Shown here: in pieces, positions 23,260 to 34,198 of the stretch
How the letters are laid out: each line of letters begins with the position of its first letter
Numbering within the stretch: the stretch's first letter is position 1
Assembly (NCBI GenBank): GCA_905178155.1
Contig: CAJINV010000003.1
Location: 5,733,985-5,797,984 of the forward strand
Reading direction: 5' to 3'
DNA length: 64,000 nt
Source of the DNA: Amoebophrya sp. A120
Lineage: Eukaryota > Sar > Dinophyceae > Syndiniales > Amoebophryaceae
Made by a program: the position numbers and the translations under genes
The notes under the pieces: generated by a model
The model's input: the letters and a program-made list of their open reading frames with translations, nothing else
Database searches by the model: none
Told to the model about the DNA's origin: nothing

Positions 23260-23655
23260 CATGCTCCCGCGACTTCTGAACGCAGAAATTCCACGCTTGC
23301 GCGAACAAGAACTCTCTTTGCGGACCGCACCGCGTCCTGTTAAGGACGTAAACTCACACAGGATATTTTATAAGTATTTCGGACCTGCTAGTCTATGTCA
23401 GGGGCTAGCCGCCAATGACTGTTCATTGCCCATGGGGCAAGTAGTTAAAGCTGAACGCGTCTTCTTGTTCAGATACACGATCACATAAAACGCTTTCTGA
23501 GAGCGGAGCGCGGTGGTGTTTCACAAACACGCTGAAAAGGGCGACTGAGTCTTGCCCTGGAACGAGTGCGACAATTTTTCTGGAGTTCTTCTGTTCCCCG
23601 AAGCTTTTCTGTCTGAGGCAACTTGCGTCTGAATTTTCGAAGAGACAGTAAAACC
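23260..23655. other. Intergenic, no gene seen
   Basis: Short spacer between WDR55 and the coiled-coil gene. Nothing recognisable. Confidence 0.6.
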
Positions 23656-25172
23656 ATGGCGTCTACTTCGACTCCGGCCTCCTCGTCAAGTCGGTTTGCG
23701 CCGCCGTTGCGGCAGATTTTGTCCAAAGATGGGACGACAAAGCCTGGGGGTGCGCACTTTAACGGATTTCGGGATGTTTCCGTCGACGGGGAATCTTCCT
23801 TGCTGGACCCGAAAAACGTATCCGAAGGCGAAATCTGCAAAGCATCATACGTCTAGCCCTAATATGCGCACAGGCATGCTCGTCGCCGTGAAGTAGTGCA
23901 GAAGCGCGGCTTCGCTTCCGGCCTGGTTTGCAGGAGTAGACCCAGAAAAGTCGAAGTGTTGCATGGATGGGTGGTGGGCAATGTGTACAGCAAGGAATTC
24001 GATGTACTTGGAGTTGTTGAGAGCGTTATTTGCTGCACTAGACTGATGCTCGCTGGGTTTCGTTTTCTCGGCATACGAGACCTTGCGCATTCTCTCGCCG
24101 ACTGCAACGGGTGTCCTTCCTCGCGACAATGTGATACGGCTTACGAAAATGGCTTTCGAGGAAATCGGAGTCCGGCGCCAAGAAAAAAAGCAGTTGGATT
24201 CACTGGTCGCGGACAGTCGGCGGGCCCTGGCAGAGACGAAACGAAAAATCGAACTGCAGAAACAAAAAGTAAAAACTTTTGATTTGCTACCCCGGGAGCC
24301 GCTTCTTGCTGTGAATATCACGTAATAGTACCAGACAGGAACGTAAATCGACACGCTCCGCACGACTAAGTAGTAGAAGCAGACTCCACGTAAGCAGAGG
24401 GAGTGGTGTCTGTGCTTTGATGCGACGAGCAGGATACGGAAGCTGCATGTGCACCAAATACAAAACATCAAACCAGATTCGAATGCTTTCCAGTGAGACA
24501 ATACGGTACGAAAACGAAACGAAGCGAGTGGAGGATGAGATGGGGCTACTTCACCGCGAAAGTACGGGACTTGAGCGGCTTAATCGCAAAACGGCCAGCG
24601 AAGCAAAGCAACTAGTGTACTATACATACAGCAGCCTGCCGATACGGAATGATTTTTTCGCTTTGATGCTTGGCATATACTCTGGAGCCTGAGATGAAAA
24701 CACCCGTTGCGGATTAGTTCGTCTTCGTACTCGTAGCTGTAGGAAATTTTGGGAAATAAACCTCGTATGCTCAACATCTGTAACACATCAGCGCCGACAA
24801 CAATAGTATCCTGATTGCGCTGTATGAAGCCACGAAGACCAAAAGGGAAGCGGAAGACAACGTGCAGGAGTACTTGCTTTACAACTCTGCCCCTAGTTTT
24901 TCTTTCGCACACTGTTAGTTTTCCATTTGCAGTTGTTCGGCGTACGTTCTAGTGCTATGCTCCTCTCGTGTCAATGTTGCGCTCGTCAAAAACAAAATCG
25001 TAGGGCCAGGAAGGCATATTTCGCAGAAGCAGATGCGCGGCGGATGATGACGCAAAGTTTCCGTTTATACGCGGTACGGAACGCGAGCTACGCCGAGCGC
25101 TTGGCACGGGCGCACCGTCAGCGGTATCAGCTCAACGCCGCGATTCTGGGAGCTGCAGGAGTACAGACCTGA
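23656..25172 (+). CDS. Coiled-coil protein in about five small exons, function unknown
   Basis: Coding-like segments in a consistent order suggest one gene: about 23656-23817 (MASTSTPASSSSRFAPPLRQ...), about 24080-24268 (TLRILSPTATGVLPRDNVIR...ETKRKIELQKQK), about 24498-24620 (TIRYENETKRVEDEMGLLHR...), about 24792-24910 (ADNNSILIALYEATKTKREA...) and about 25012-25172 (ARKAYFAEADARRMMTQSFR...). The middle exons have heptad-like charged/leucine patterns typical of coiled coils. Donors GTATCC, GTAAAA and GTACTA and acceptor AGs are present, but exact joins are unproven. The N-terminus is Ser/Pro-rich. A cytoskeletal or ciliary role would fit the composition but is a guess. Confidence 0.45.
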
Positions 25173-25691
25173 CCAGCAGTTAAGCAAATTTGCCGGCGCA
25201 GCTGCACGGGTGGAGATGCACTGGATGTACGATTTAATACAAGAAAAGAGAAATGCACAAAGAATCTAAATCAGAAGAACTAAGCGACAGAACGTGGCTA
25301 GCAAGTTCGCAATGACGGAATAGGAAACAGGCACTTGTCCTTGTACAGAAGGAAACTGATTGTCCATCCGTGTAAGATCCCTCCGCTTGGCAATTTTGAA
25401 AATAAGTACATCTTTCAACACTGTAACGTTGGCCGAACCGGTACCGAGTTTCGGGAAGGTCTTCCGTGTTCGATTCGTCCGGAGTCTGATTTTGGTCACA
25501 GTACGTAACGATCAGCTCAGCAGAACGCATTGTATTCGTTCACAGATCCTTGCTTGTGCTTCTTTATCCGATCACGTTTTTCTTTCTGATTTTGTTGAAT
25601 CGACTGTGGTCTTCTTTTGTGAATTTAGGAATTTGTTTCGGTCACTCGAGCAGTAGCTGCAGGTTCCGCGCCGAAAAAGGTCGTGCGAAAA
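25173..25691. other. Intergenic, no gene seen
   Basis: Spacer before the small secreted-protein gene. T-rich in its second half. Confidence 0.6.
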
Positions 25692-26691
25692 ATGCGGGTT
25701 TTCACTGCTCTCGTGGTTGGTGCGGTAGCCGTGCAAGCCGAGCCGTTGTTGAAAAAGAAGCCGGCGTCTCAGGAGCTTGCAAAGGAGATGACGCGCGATT
25801 TGGAAATGAACTTCAACAAAATCGCACCGTTCGGTACTACTTACAAGGATTTCATTTTCGACTCGCTGGAAGTAGTAAGACCTGGTGTTTGCGGTCGATT
25901 TTTATTCATCTTTAGTTTTTTAAAGGTCACTCGCACTTTCCGCAGATCGCCGTGATAGCGAATTACCTTTGGGCTATTCTTGAAGCTAAACCATTTCATT
26001 TGTGGGGGAAAAATAGGTAAGGAAGACACTGCGAAGGAGCTGCAGGATCATGCTGCGAAAACCCAGGACACGCTTGTGGACGCCGTCGAGAATGCCGAGG
26101 TAGCTGAGATCAAGCGCGCGGTCTTCCGCGCACTCACGCGGTTGCGAGCGGCTTCGATTAAGGAATTCGACACCATTGCCCGCTTGGAGACCCAAGCCAT
26201 CGATGCGTATCATCTTTTCTAATAAATTATTATCCTTGTTTTTTGGTTCCCTATCCCTCAGCTGCTGGAAGTAAGTATACTGCGAAGTTTCAGTTACAGT
26301 TTGTTTGGTCCTTCATCCGGTGCTTTATATGTCGAAATACGTCCTGATCCTATCGGAATTTTAAATTCACCCAGGTACAATGACGCCCACCACTACCGGG
26401 CCGAGAACCCGTATGGCGGTGAACTTTGCAAGTTTAGAGAGGAAGGTCGTAGTTCAGGTTTTCCTGTAGTTAAAGAGAGGTCCAGCTGGCACTTTTGGTG
26501 CACAATTAAATTTGAGTTCTTGGGCGTGGGTCCGTCACGCTTGCCTCGCATCACCAGGCTCCTTCAAAGTGTTGGCTTTGAATACATGACCTTCTTCTTG
26601 CTTGCAGTTTAAATTGCATACGCCGCTGGAGCACTTGCACCAAGACGAGTCCCCCGTGGACACGGACAAGCTCAAGAGCTTCCACTTGTAA
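25692..26691 (+). CDS. Small secreted protein with a 9-nt microexon, unknown function
   Basis: Model: exons 25692-25874, 26022-26206, 26262-26270, about 26375-26432 and about 26608-26691. The start MRVFTALVVGAVAVQAEP is a classic cleavable signal peptide with an AQA|E-type site. The mature part is a helical, charged protein (EDTAKELQDHAAKTQDTLVD, IKRAVFRALTRLRAASIKEF) followed by YNDAHHYRAENPYGGEL and FKLHTPLEHLHQDESPVDTD. Introns 1-3 are GT-AG (gtaaga, gtatca, gtaagt). The last is not: the conserved frame needs AAG|TTTAAA across an AGTTTA direct repeat. The microexon CTGCTGGAA is needed to keep the frame. No family was recognised. TAA at 26689-26691 overlaps a GTAAGT string, so a further exon is possible. 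Confidence 0.55.
26433..26607 (+). mobile_element. Possible degenerate introner in the secreted-protein gene
   Basis: The intron is bordered by a direct repeat AGTTTA (26431-26436 and 26606-26611). It has imperfect inverted ends: AGAGAGGAAGGTCGTAG on the left against the complement of ATGACCTTCTTCTTGCTTG on the right. Only TT-AG or GT-CA registers keep the downstream frame (...CKFKLHTPLEHLHQD). There are no TATC/GATA tips, so this is either an old copy or another family. Confidence 0.4.
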
Positions 26692-27539
26692 GTTTGGTGC
26701 TCGTTTTGGAGAAGCAGTGTCGAGGCGCACGTCCAGCATTAACGATGGAGCGCGACGAGCCGTCGGACTGTAGAACCAGGCAGTACGAAGGAAGCTGCCG
26801 ATTTGACTTGATAGAAAATCGCATTGTTTCGCGCTATGTTGCTGATGCTCAGCAAGGGGACACACCAGTTACGGTTTCTTTTCTTTTCACGCCTGTGTAG
26901 TTTTTGCTAAGTGGGCCATGAGGAAGGTAGTTGCCATTCAATAGAAACAACCTTATTTTTGGTAGAGATTGATTGATTGCTTGAGACGGCTGTTGTACTT
27001 ATATTTGATTGCGGATAGAGAACGAGTGTATGATTTTTAAAGAGACGCGTAGACTTTTTTCTTTTCTTACAATACTTTTTGAGACGAGTAATTTTTTTTG
27101 CAAGAGACAGAGATTCACCAAAATAAGTTGAGTGCCTGCAGCTTCTCATGGACACTGAACCTTGAGTCTGAGTGATGCATCTTTTCGCGAAATTGAAGTT
27201 TAGATTTACGTTCCGTGCGAACATGTTATTTCTTTGTTCGTGCTTTTGTCATTTTTTTGTCCTCTCACGGCACCATCGTTGTCCAGGGACCCGAAAGTTT
27301 TGTTTTGGTCCAGCCCTTGAATTTTGTGTTGGTCCTGTGAGCTGTATACGGTGCAGCCTCACGTATCAAGCCTCGGTCGTGCGTGCATGGCAATCGGTAT
27401 AGCCCAGATCCCGGCAAACAAAGACCTATTTCGCATTTGCGATTGGATCTCTCTTCCGAGAAGTCAAACGTATTTGGATATCGCTGCACTAGCCGCTTCG
27501 GTTGCTCGTGAGGGACCTTGCTTGTGTTACACGGAAGGT
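26692..27539. other. Intergenic, T/A-rich, no gene seen
   Basis: Spacer upstream of the OsmC gene. No conserved coding or RNA signal was recognised. Confidence 0.55.
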
Positions 27540-28342
27540 ATGTCTTGCGCGTCGCTCTTTGCGCGGCGGGTGCCGCTTATTGCGCGACCGCTGGTTAGAA
27601 CGCGAGTATCGAGAGCCACCAGTGTGTGGCAGGGAACGCTAAAAGAGGGCTCTGGATCAGTTAGTGTCGGCAGTGGAACGATCAAGGAGCTGGTACTGAA
27701 ACCTGCTTTTACACTTTGGCTCGGATAATTCCTAATGCGCAAAAGTAGCCCATGCGTCAAACTTCATGTGTAGCTGCGTTGTTCATGTTCTGTGACTGCT
27801 GGATCTTCTTACTGATAAGAGTCGCATTCAGGTCTCGAACCACTACAGGAATACTCATTTGCATCACGCTTTGAGACGGACGAAACAAAGTGCAACCCGG
27901 AGGAGCTGATCGGGTCGGCAATCTCCGGCTGCTATTCCATGTTTTTGGCTGCACTCCTGACAAAGAAGGGCCTGAATCCAGATGCAGTACCTATTCGATT
28001 TTTAGTCACGTCAGGCCTCCCCATCCTGCTTTTTTTGCAATGATTTTGTAGAAATTCAGAAGTTCTGTATGCTTTTGTTGCCCTGTCTCCATCTCGGTTT
28101 TTCTCACATCTGTTTTGGTACGTGACAGTATTTTTCTATCACCTGAGGTGACAACCACGGCAACAGTGACGCTCGCGGAGGGCCCGCTGATTTCGAGCAT
28201 CAAGCTTGCCACGGAAGGAAAGTGTTCCGGTGTGGACGCGAAAACTTTCGAGGAACTTGCACTCGAGGCGAAAGAAGGTTGCCCAGTCAGTAAAGCACTG
28301 GCTGCTGTACCAGAGGTGACGCTTGAGGCCAAGCTGCTGTAA
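27540..28342 (+). CDS. osmC: OsmC-family peroxide reductase, probably organelle-targeted, three exons
   Basis: Exons 27540-27692, 27849-27986 and 28148-28342 (introns gtactg...cag and gtacct...gag) give 161 residues. The first about 35 residues (MSCASLFARRVPLIARPLVR...) are Arg-rich and free of acidic residues, as in a mitochondrial presequence. The rest is an OsmC domain: WQGTLKEGSGSVSVGSGTIK, EYSFASRFE, CNPEELIGSAISGCYSMFLA and TFEELALEAKEGCPVSKALA, ending VTLEAKLL. Cys79 and Cys142 are spaced like the two redox cysteines of OsmC/Ohr, which reduce organic hydroperoxides. OsmC in a eukaryote usually indicates bacterial ancestry; here it has acquired introns and a leader. Confidence 0.88.
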
Positions 28343-29265
28343 ATGGTATAGAGTCTGACTGCAGTGCCAGTGTGTAAGAAAAGTAGAGTTCTTTCGGAAC
28401 AATTATGCATATATTCAATTTCGCAACCTGAATGAAGTAGATCTAGACATAAGCAGTCTTCTGTGATAGCGACCTATCATAGATTTATACAGACGGGCTG
28501 GTGTCTGGGACTAGTGCCTCGACACCAGGCAGACTGCTTGCAACAGTTGCAGTTCTTGTCAGACGAAATTTCAATGCAAAAAGGTACAAGTTAATAACTC
28601 AGCCGTGGAAGACGTGATGGTACTGGTTCTCTTTTCGTTATGAAATCACGAGCAGGTGCCAGTTCGTCCGCTATGTTGAAATCGTCACTGTGACATGGCT
28701 ATCCTTGCGGTAATAGCATACCTTCTCTGGATCATGGTGACATGCCTTTTCACAGTTTTCCATTTTGCATGTCGCAACTTCTTTGTGCTGCCTTTCGCGA
28801 AGGGTCTTGGTTGAGGTAATCCTAATCGTTTCGTCTTGTTTTCAGAATAAATTCGTGTAATCGCATTTTCGTTCTCCCCTCAGTGTCACGTTCGTTTGTC
28901 CCAGTTCGTTGTGAACTAAAGAAGCCTACCAGGTCTACGTTCGCTGGTTACTTGCGCTCTCCGTTGTCGTCGTTTTTCCTTTATTTTGGGCGGTTTTGTG
29001 TCCCCATTAGACAGGACTTTTGGAATCGTTGTCGCATTAAACAAAAATACCCGTGCAGGCCAAACCCTTATTGTCGCCGGGACCCACATCAATAGACGGT
29101 ATCGAGATCATATAATTGTCCCCACTTATGGGAAGTTACTCTGTGCTGGCAACTGGCAAGGATGCGGGGACCTAGTGCAGCAATACACACTGAAAAGTCC
29201 TGACTTTTTTACCTCCTATTGCAACCTCCGAATTTCACATATACCCTAAATAAGTATTTGCGATC
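28343..29265. other. Intergenic, no gene seen
   Basis: Spacer of about 0.9 kb. No protein or RNA gene was recognised. Confidence 0.55.
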
Positions 29266-30192
29266 ATGCTAGAGGATATTCTGCCGGACGACGCATCTCC
29301 TTTCCCAGGACTCCCGGAGCGGCGTCATGCTTTCGTGAAACAAGAGCAAGAACGGGATGCGGCGGGCGTCCGAGTGCTGAAGGCCGACCCTGACCTCCCG
29401 ACCCGCAAGGGCCGGGCTGCTTTTATTCACGACCGCCATGCGCAACCTGAAGAAGTGTCCGTGGAAGAAGAGCTCGGGCGACGGCGAAAAGCGCACTGTT
29501 TGCACCGCGCGAAAGCTGGATCGAGAGAAGCGATAGACGGCGCAGTAAGTGGTGATACTACAGCGGCCCAAGATAAAAACACTCGTGCGAAGAACGATGA
29601 AGTGTCGATGCCGCTCGATCACTCCGCGTCTTCTGTTCTGTCGTGCGCGGCGTTTCTCGATCGGACAGACTCGCTCAAGGTGGCGGCGGATGAGCGCAAA
29701 GATGACCGGGCGAGCGGGCGCGACAGTCGGAGCGCACTCGCGGGAGCGGTGCGCAACACGCGATCGCGACAAAGTTCGCCGACCGACAGTATCGGCCGGG
29801 GCGTCACCAACACGGCCGGACCCGAGCTACGGTTGATGCAGGGAAAGCAGCGAAGGAGCGTCGAGGCCCTCGGTGCGCAAGAACTCCTACGTCCCACCAC
29901 GGGGTCCGCTTGTTCGGCTCCAGAGAGACCTCCTCAAACGCCCGGAGTAGACGAAGGCGCACTTTACGCAAGGCGCAGGCACGTCAACCCCGACGCCGGG
30001 CGGTCGCAACTGTGGTTGGACGAAGATGACGCGGCCAGGAACAGCCCGCTGCACCACCTGCGGGTGCGACGGCAGCTGGCACCTCCTTCGGCGAGTGCAG
30101 CTGCACAGGGTGATATTAAGCAGAGCGGGAAGCTGCCCGCAAATTACTGGGTTGGCGCTCGGTTCGCGCGAACGAACGCAACCGTCATCTGA
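29266..30192 (+). CDS. Hypothetical disordered protein, 308 aa
   Basis: A single open GC-rich frame from the ATG at 29266. It is rich in Arg, Ala, Asp and Ser, with no hydrophobic core or membrane segment. A basic RGRAAFIHDRHAQ region, a Ser/Thr-rich middle and a C-terminal LPANYWVGARFARTNATVI segment, the most structured-looking part, are visible. No family was recognised. Codon use resembles the neighbouring real genes. Confidence 0.6.
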   Translation: MLEDILPDDASPFPGLPERRHAFVKQEQERDAAGVRVLKADPDLPTRKGRAAFIHDRHAQPEEVSVEEELGRRRKAHCLHRAKAGSREAIDGAVSGDTTAAQDKNTRAKNDEVSMPLDHSASSVLSCAAFLDRTDSLKVAADERKDDRASGRDSRSALAGAVRNTRSRQSSPTDSIGRGVTNTAGPELRLMQGKQRRSVEALGAQELLRPTTGSACSAPERPPQTPGVDEGALYARRRHVNPDAGRSQLWLDEDDAARNSPLHHLRVRRQLAPPSASAAAQGDIKQSGKLPANYWVGARFARTNATVI

Positions 30193-30741
30193 CTTTTGGG
30201 TATAATTTAGCTACCCACTTTAACTTTTGTGTGCGCCCAAGCTGCGGATGGGTTCTGTCCGTGTAAATGTTTAGTTTTCTATACACCATTTCTTGCTGTT
30301 GACAGAAGTTGTCATCATACGAGCTGTGCCGCCGCGGACGCGCGGTTTCTAGGTTTGGTCACTTTTGTACTTTTTTCGTTGTGTTCTTGAGAACTTCAGC
30401 TGCAGATCATTGGTGAATTCGTTTGGCGAATCTTCGAACGTACATAGCCCGAATGTACCAGGCATCAGCGTGTCAAAGCGACGATATTGAAAGCTGTATT
30501 TTTTCACATTGTCCACAAAGGAACGGATACAGTCATTGAATACGTGATGGGCGAACAAAGCTAGCATAGTAAGTATGCAAGCAATCTGCAAAAGAAGAGT
30601 GGTCTTTTTCGAGAAGATGCAATCGAGGTTTACAAAGATTGAAAATAAGCAGGCATGCGCTTAAAAAAACATGTATTTAGAAATTAAGAAAACATGAGCT
30701 TCTTTACATTTACTGCGTGACCGCACGGGCATCAGACAAGG
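30193..30741. other. Intergenic, AT-rich, no gene seen
   Basis: Spacer upstream of the RIIa/DPY30-like gene. Nothing recognisable. Confidence 0.6.
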
Positions 30742-31567
30742 ATGGAGCACGCGGATTACGTACGGAAAAAGGTGGATCCATTGCTGGATAAGATTGTGGC
30801 GGGTTTAATAACAGGTAGAAAAGAATAAATGTCAGTACTGAGTGAGTATTCAAGACTCTTTATCGAACTCCATCCTGTAACTGCAGAACTAGTAACGTCA
30901 TTTTTTTGCCGTCACCGATGCACGCATTCATCTTCGAATTTTGTTTTTGGTTTCGCTACAAATTACCTCCTTATTTACAGATCGCCCAGAGGACGTGATC
31001 GGATACATGATTCGATTCCTGGATAAGCCGGAGCCGAGTCGTATCTTGGAAAGGATTCAGTTCAGCTCCTGCAGACGACTTCGTCTAGCGTCCAGGTCAC
31101 TGATGTATGTCGAGATTATTTGATACCCCGCCGAGAGCGAGAAAATTTTTGGAGATGACTACAAGGACCCTATCCATTCCTGCTTTGCCCTGGACAAATG
31201 CGTGAGGGCTGTGACCGGGTGTCCGACTGTTAACTAAGTAGGGGTAATGCAACAAGGAGAATCGAATATAACCGGCCCTTGCGCAGAGACAAAGTGTTTG
31301 CAATTTCAAGTTTGCTGCAGTAGCTGAGACTTAATTTTCACTTGCATACACTTGCGAGACCAGGAGCGGGAGGTTCGACACAACATCGAGGAGTTGCAGA
31401 TCGACATTGAATCTCTCGAATCCAAGATTAGTGAGAACGAGTCGAACAAAGCGTCGCTACCGCCGGTGGAAGGAGCGCAGGACTCTGCGCCTGCAGCGGA
31501 GGAGGAGAGCAACGTCGCAGCCGACCCCGAACCGCCGGCATCGGGCATCGAAAGCGGCGAGGCATAG
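30742..31567 (+). CDS. RIIa/DPY30-type docking-domain protein, at least three exons
   Basis: Exon 1 (30742-30814) encodes HADYVRKKVDPLLDKIVAGL. After a gtagaa...cag intron, exon 2 from 30981 continues DRPEDVIGYMIRFLDK. Together they make the helix-loop-helix dimerisation/docking pattern (xxPLL...L...RPEDxxxYMIxFL) of RIIa/DPY30 proteins, common in radial spoke and other axonemal anchoring complexes. A last exon near 31358-31567 encodes a short coiled coil (DQEREVRHNIEELQIDIESL) and an acidic Pro/Ala/Glu-rich tail. The junction between exon 2 (end near 31050-31090) and the last exon is not resolved. A flagellar or signalling-scaffold role is inferred from the domain only. Confidence 0.7.
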
Positions 31568-32486
31568 CCTGTTAAAATGCAACCGCCGCCGTGCGGCAGT
31601 GTGAAGCGCAATAATCGTGCGCAGGTTCTTCTTTCTCGGGTAGTGCGGACCTGTGCCCAGTAGTCGACTACTTACACACAATTGCGACTGTGCAAAGTTC
31701 ACTGCGCGAGTTCTCAATTTCTTGCCAATCTGCCACTTTTGGAGGCATGGATGTGGACTCGGGACTTGTTTTTACGCACTGCGTAAACTGGTATTTGCAT
31801 CGAATAATTAGGAGTCAGTGCTGTCATCTGCGGAGGCCTTCTTGTTTCCGGTGATGGCATCGGAAGATTCGCAGTCGCTACAGTAAATACATTCATGGAG
31901 ACGTCTGACATCTGTTTTTGTCACTGATTCGAGTTCTTCTGGCGGGTTGGTTGCGCTTTCGAGACATGCACTGCACCTTCATGCGAATTCAAATACAAGA
32001 TGTTCCAAAATGACCAACAAACGATCTTGCACCGTGCCGTGCTTTCGATCGATCACGATCTCTCTCTTAGGAGAGAAGCATTACAATAAAGTCGGTTACT
32101 GTAGCGCCAGCGAGAAGTAATTCATTGTGATCTTGATGCTAACTTGGATAAACTGATATCGGTGGCGTTGTGGTCGTCCTTATCGAAGAATAGGTTTGGA
32201 TGTGATCTGCAATTTTCATCGTGTTTTACAAAAAATACAATTTCTGCATTCGAGAACAAAACTAAGTTTCAAATTTCCGCCTACTATTCAGAACGAAGTT
32301 CTTGTTTCATTGATTTTCTTTCAGTGAGCGGCTAGGACTAGGTCTTTGTCTTTCATCTAATTATTTCTGTGTGTTGTATGAAGTGTTGCTAATAATAACA
32401 TGTGCCGCCCTCTGCAGCGGTGCAACCATGACCCCGTGTAGTACTTACCCAACTGGCCTGGTCGGGCTCGATCGTTTGTAACACCG
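31568..32486. other. Intergenic, no gene seen
   Basis: Spacer of about 0.9 kb between the docking protein and the PQ-loop gene. No features recognised. Confidence 0.55.
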
Positions 32487-34198
32487 ATGGCAACGGCGCA
32501 ATATGTGGTAGGACAAATAGCGGTCAACACTGCCTTGGCTCTGTATCTGACTTACTTCTTGCCCCAAATAATCTACAACCAATGGGCCATCTCGTTTCCG
32601 CCACCGGGACAGAAGTCCACGACTGTGAAGCAAATCTCGCTGCTCACTCAGCTTCTACAGTTCCTGACGAGTTGCGTAGACCTCGTGTACGGCCTGGCCG
32701 GGGTTCCGCAGTGGCAGTATTGGCTGGTATCGGCTGTGTCGCTGCTGTGTCTCAGCATCCAAGAAATCCAGATCCTCCACGTGCGGTTGCGCATCCAGCA
32801 GGGAGGTCGTAGTGACGTAGACCCTGAGACGGGAACGTATCAACACGGAGAAAAACTTGTGTCAGTGCTGGTCAGAGTTGGTTTATCACGCTTCATCTTT
32901 TGCATGGATTGGGAACTTCCGGCGCGGGTGCTCATCTGGGTGTGGCCGAATTCGTGCGGGATAGACAAACGAGACCGATGAATATTTTTTTTCTCTCCCC
33001 TTGCTGGGAATCAGTACTACTACTACTACTACTAGTAAAAAATCATGACTGTATGCGCTCCCGCTCACCATCACTGTGCCCGCGCCCTTGATGTTGCACT
33101 TGCAGGAAAGCGAAAAAGTGAAAGGTATTCGTTGTGAACGAAAACAAAAGCATTTATCGGAAAAAAGAGCCGCACTACACACCACGACTGCCACTGAGAG
33201 CACAAAGTTTCGCTTTCATAAACAGTTGCCGCTGACGAGGACAAGAGGAGAGGAGCAGGGGCTTTTACAGGAGTCGCAGCCACAAGCAGCAGACGAACAA
33301 TTCTTGCAGCTAAACGACGGGGCGCCGAGCGATAAGAAAGAGGGGCGAACAAGTGGACGCGTGAGTTATACCGATGCGGGAGGGCGGAACGTCGAATCCG
33401 TGCCGGTCTGCCTTGTCGTGTCGCACGGGGTGACGACCGCACTAATGCTGTGCGGCAGTCTGATCGTGACCATAGGGCGGTTTCAAATTTCGACCGCCGG
33501 TGTTGATTCGCTCGGGTTTATCGAAACGGCACTATACCTGCTCACGTGGGTATCATGAGTGAAGAGCACGCCACTACACTGGAATAGGGAAGCAAGTTTA
33601 TCTGGCGAACAGCGTGCAACTTTCCGTCTAAACAGACAAAGCAACTCTCTGAACGTGCCGACCACACGGCAATCAGTGCTCATTGATGCATTTGTTTTGT
33701 AGGTGTCACGAGAAGAAGTTCTATGAAGGGTTGTATTTTTCGCTCCATAGTAGAATGATTTATTTGCTGCAGTAAGAGTAACTTCTACTCTAGACCTATT
33801 CCAGAAGGTGCTGTGTTTTCTCAGGACACTGGTTGCCCCAAGTCTATTGGAATTGGCGCAACAAGAACGGCGACGCGTACTCGGCAGTATTCCTGGCTAT
33901 GCAGTGGCTTGCCTGTGTTTGCGATCTGGTGACCGCCTTCTGCGTGTCCGATTATCCTTTACCAAGCAAAATCACCCCTTGGTTTTTGTTGGCTATCGTA
34001 TCTGTCCACCTAGGCCAGAAGCATTATTACAGGGGCCGGCGGCACAGAGAGCAAAACGAGGTAACAAGGGCGTCGGGGGCTCATTGCTCTTTCTCTGTCT
34101 CCTAGCACATAAGACGTGCGGAGCGTTACGCGAGGAGCCCGTATCGCCGAAGGTTGACAAAAGAACCCTCCGCAGCGTTCTTCGTAGATGAGTTCTGA
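32487..34198 (+). CDS. PQ-loop repeat membrane protein, four exons
   Basis: Exons 32487-32858, 33106-33550, 33825-34060 and 34106-34198 join in one frame of about 381 residues. Exon 1 has the first PQ motif in YLTYFLPQIIYNQW, followed by hydrophobic helices (LLTQLLQFLTSCVDLVYGL, WLVSAVSLLCLSIQEIQIL). Exon 3 has the second, HWLPQVYWNWRNKNGDAYS, then LAMQWLACVCDLVTAF and ITPWFLLAIVSVHLG. Paired PQ loops mark the cystinosin/PQLC/SWEET-like transporters, often lysosomal exporters of amino acids or small solutes. A charged about 80-residue cytosolic insert lies in exon 2 before a helix (VTTALMLCGSLIVTIG). Introns 1 and 3 are GT-AG (gtgtca, gtaaca). Intron 2 must start TATC and end CAG to keep frame. 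The substrate is unknown. Confidence 0.7.
33015..33034. repeat. (TAC)n microsatellite in PQ-loop intron 1
   Basis: Six to seven perfect TAC/ACT triplets lie inside the first intron. It is a short simple repeat with no evident function. Confidence 0.8.
33551..33824 (+). mobile_element. Possible degenerate introner, PQ-loop intron 2
   Basis: The intron begins TATCATGAG and ends TTTTCTCAG. It carries imperfect inverted ends: CTGGAATAGG near the left end against CCTATTCCAG near the right end, plus a looser GAGCACGCC/GGTGCTGTG pairing. A TA-AG register is needed for frame (GGG|GA CAC TGG). I see no clear target-site duplication, so assignment to the introner class is tentative. Confidence 0.35.
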
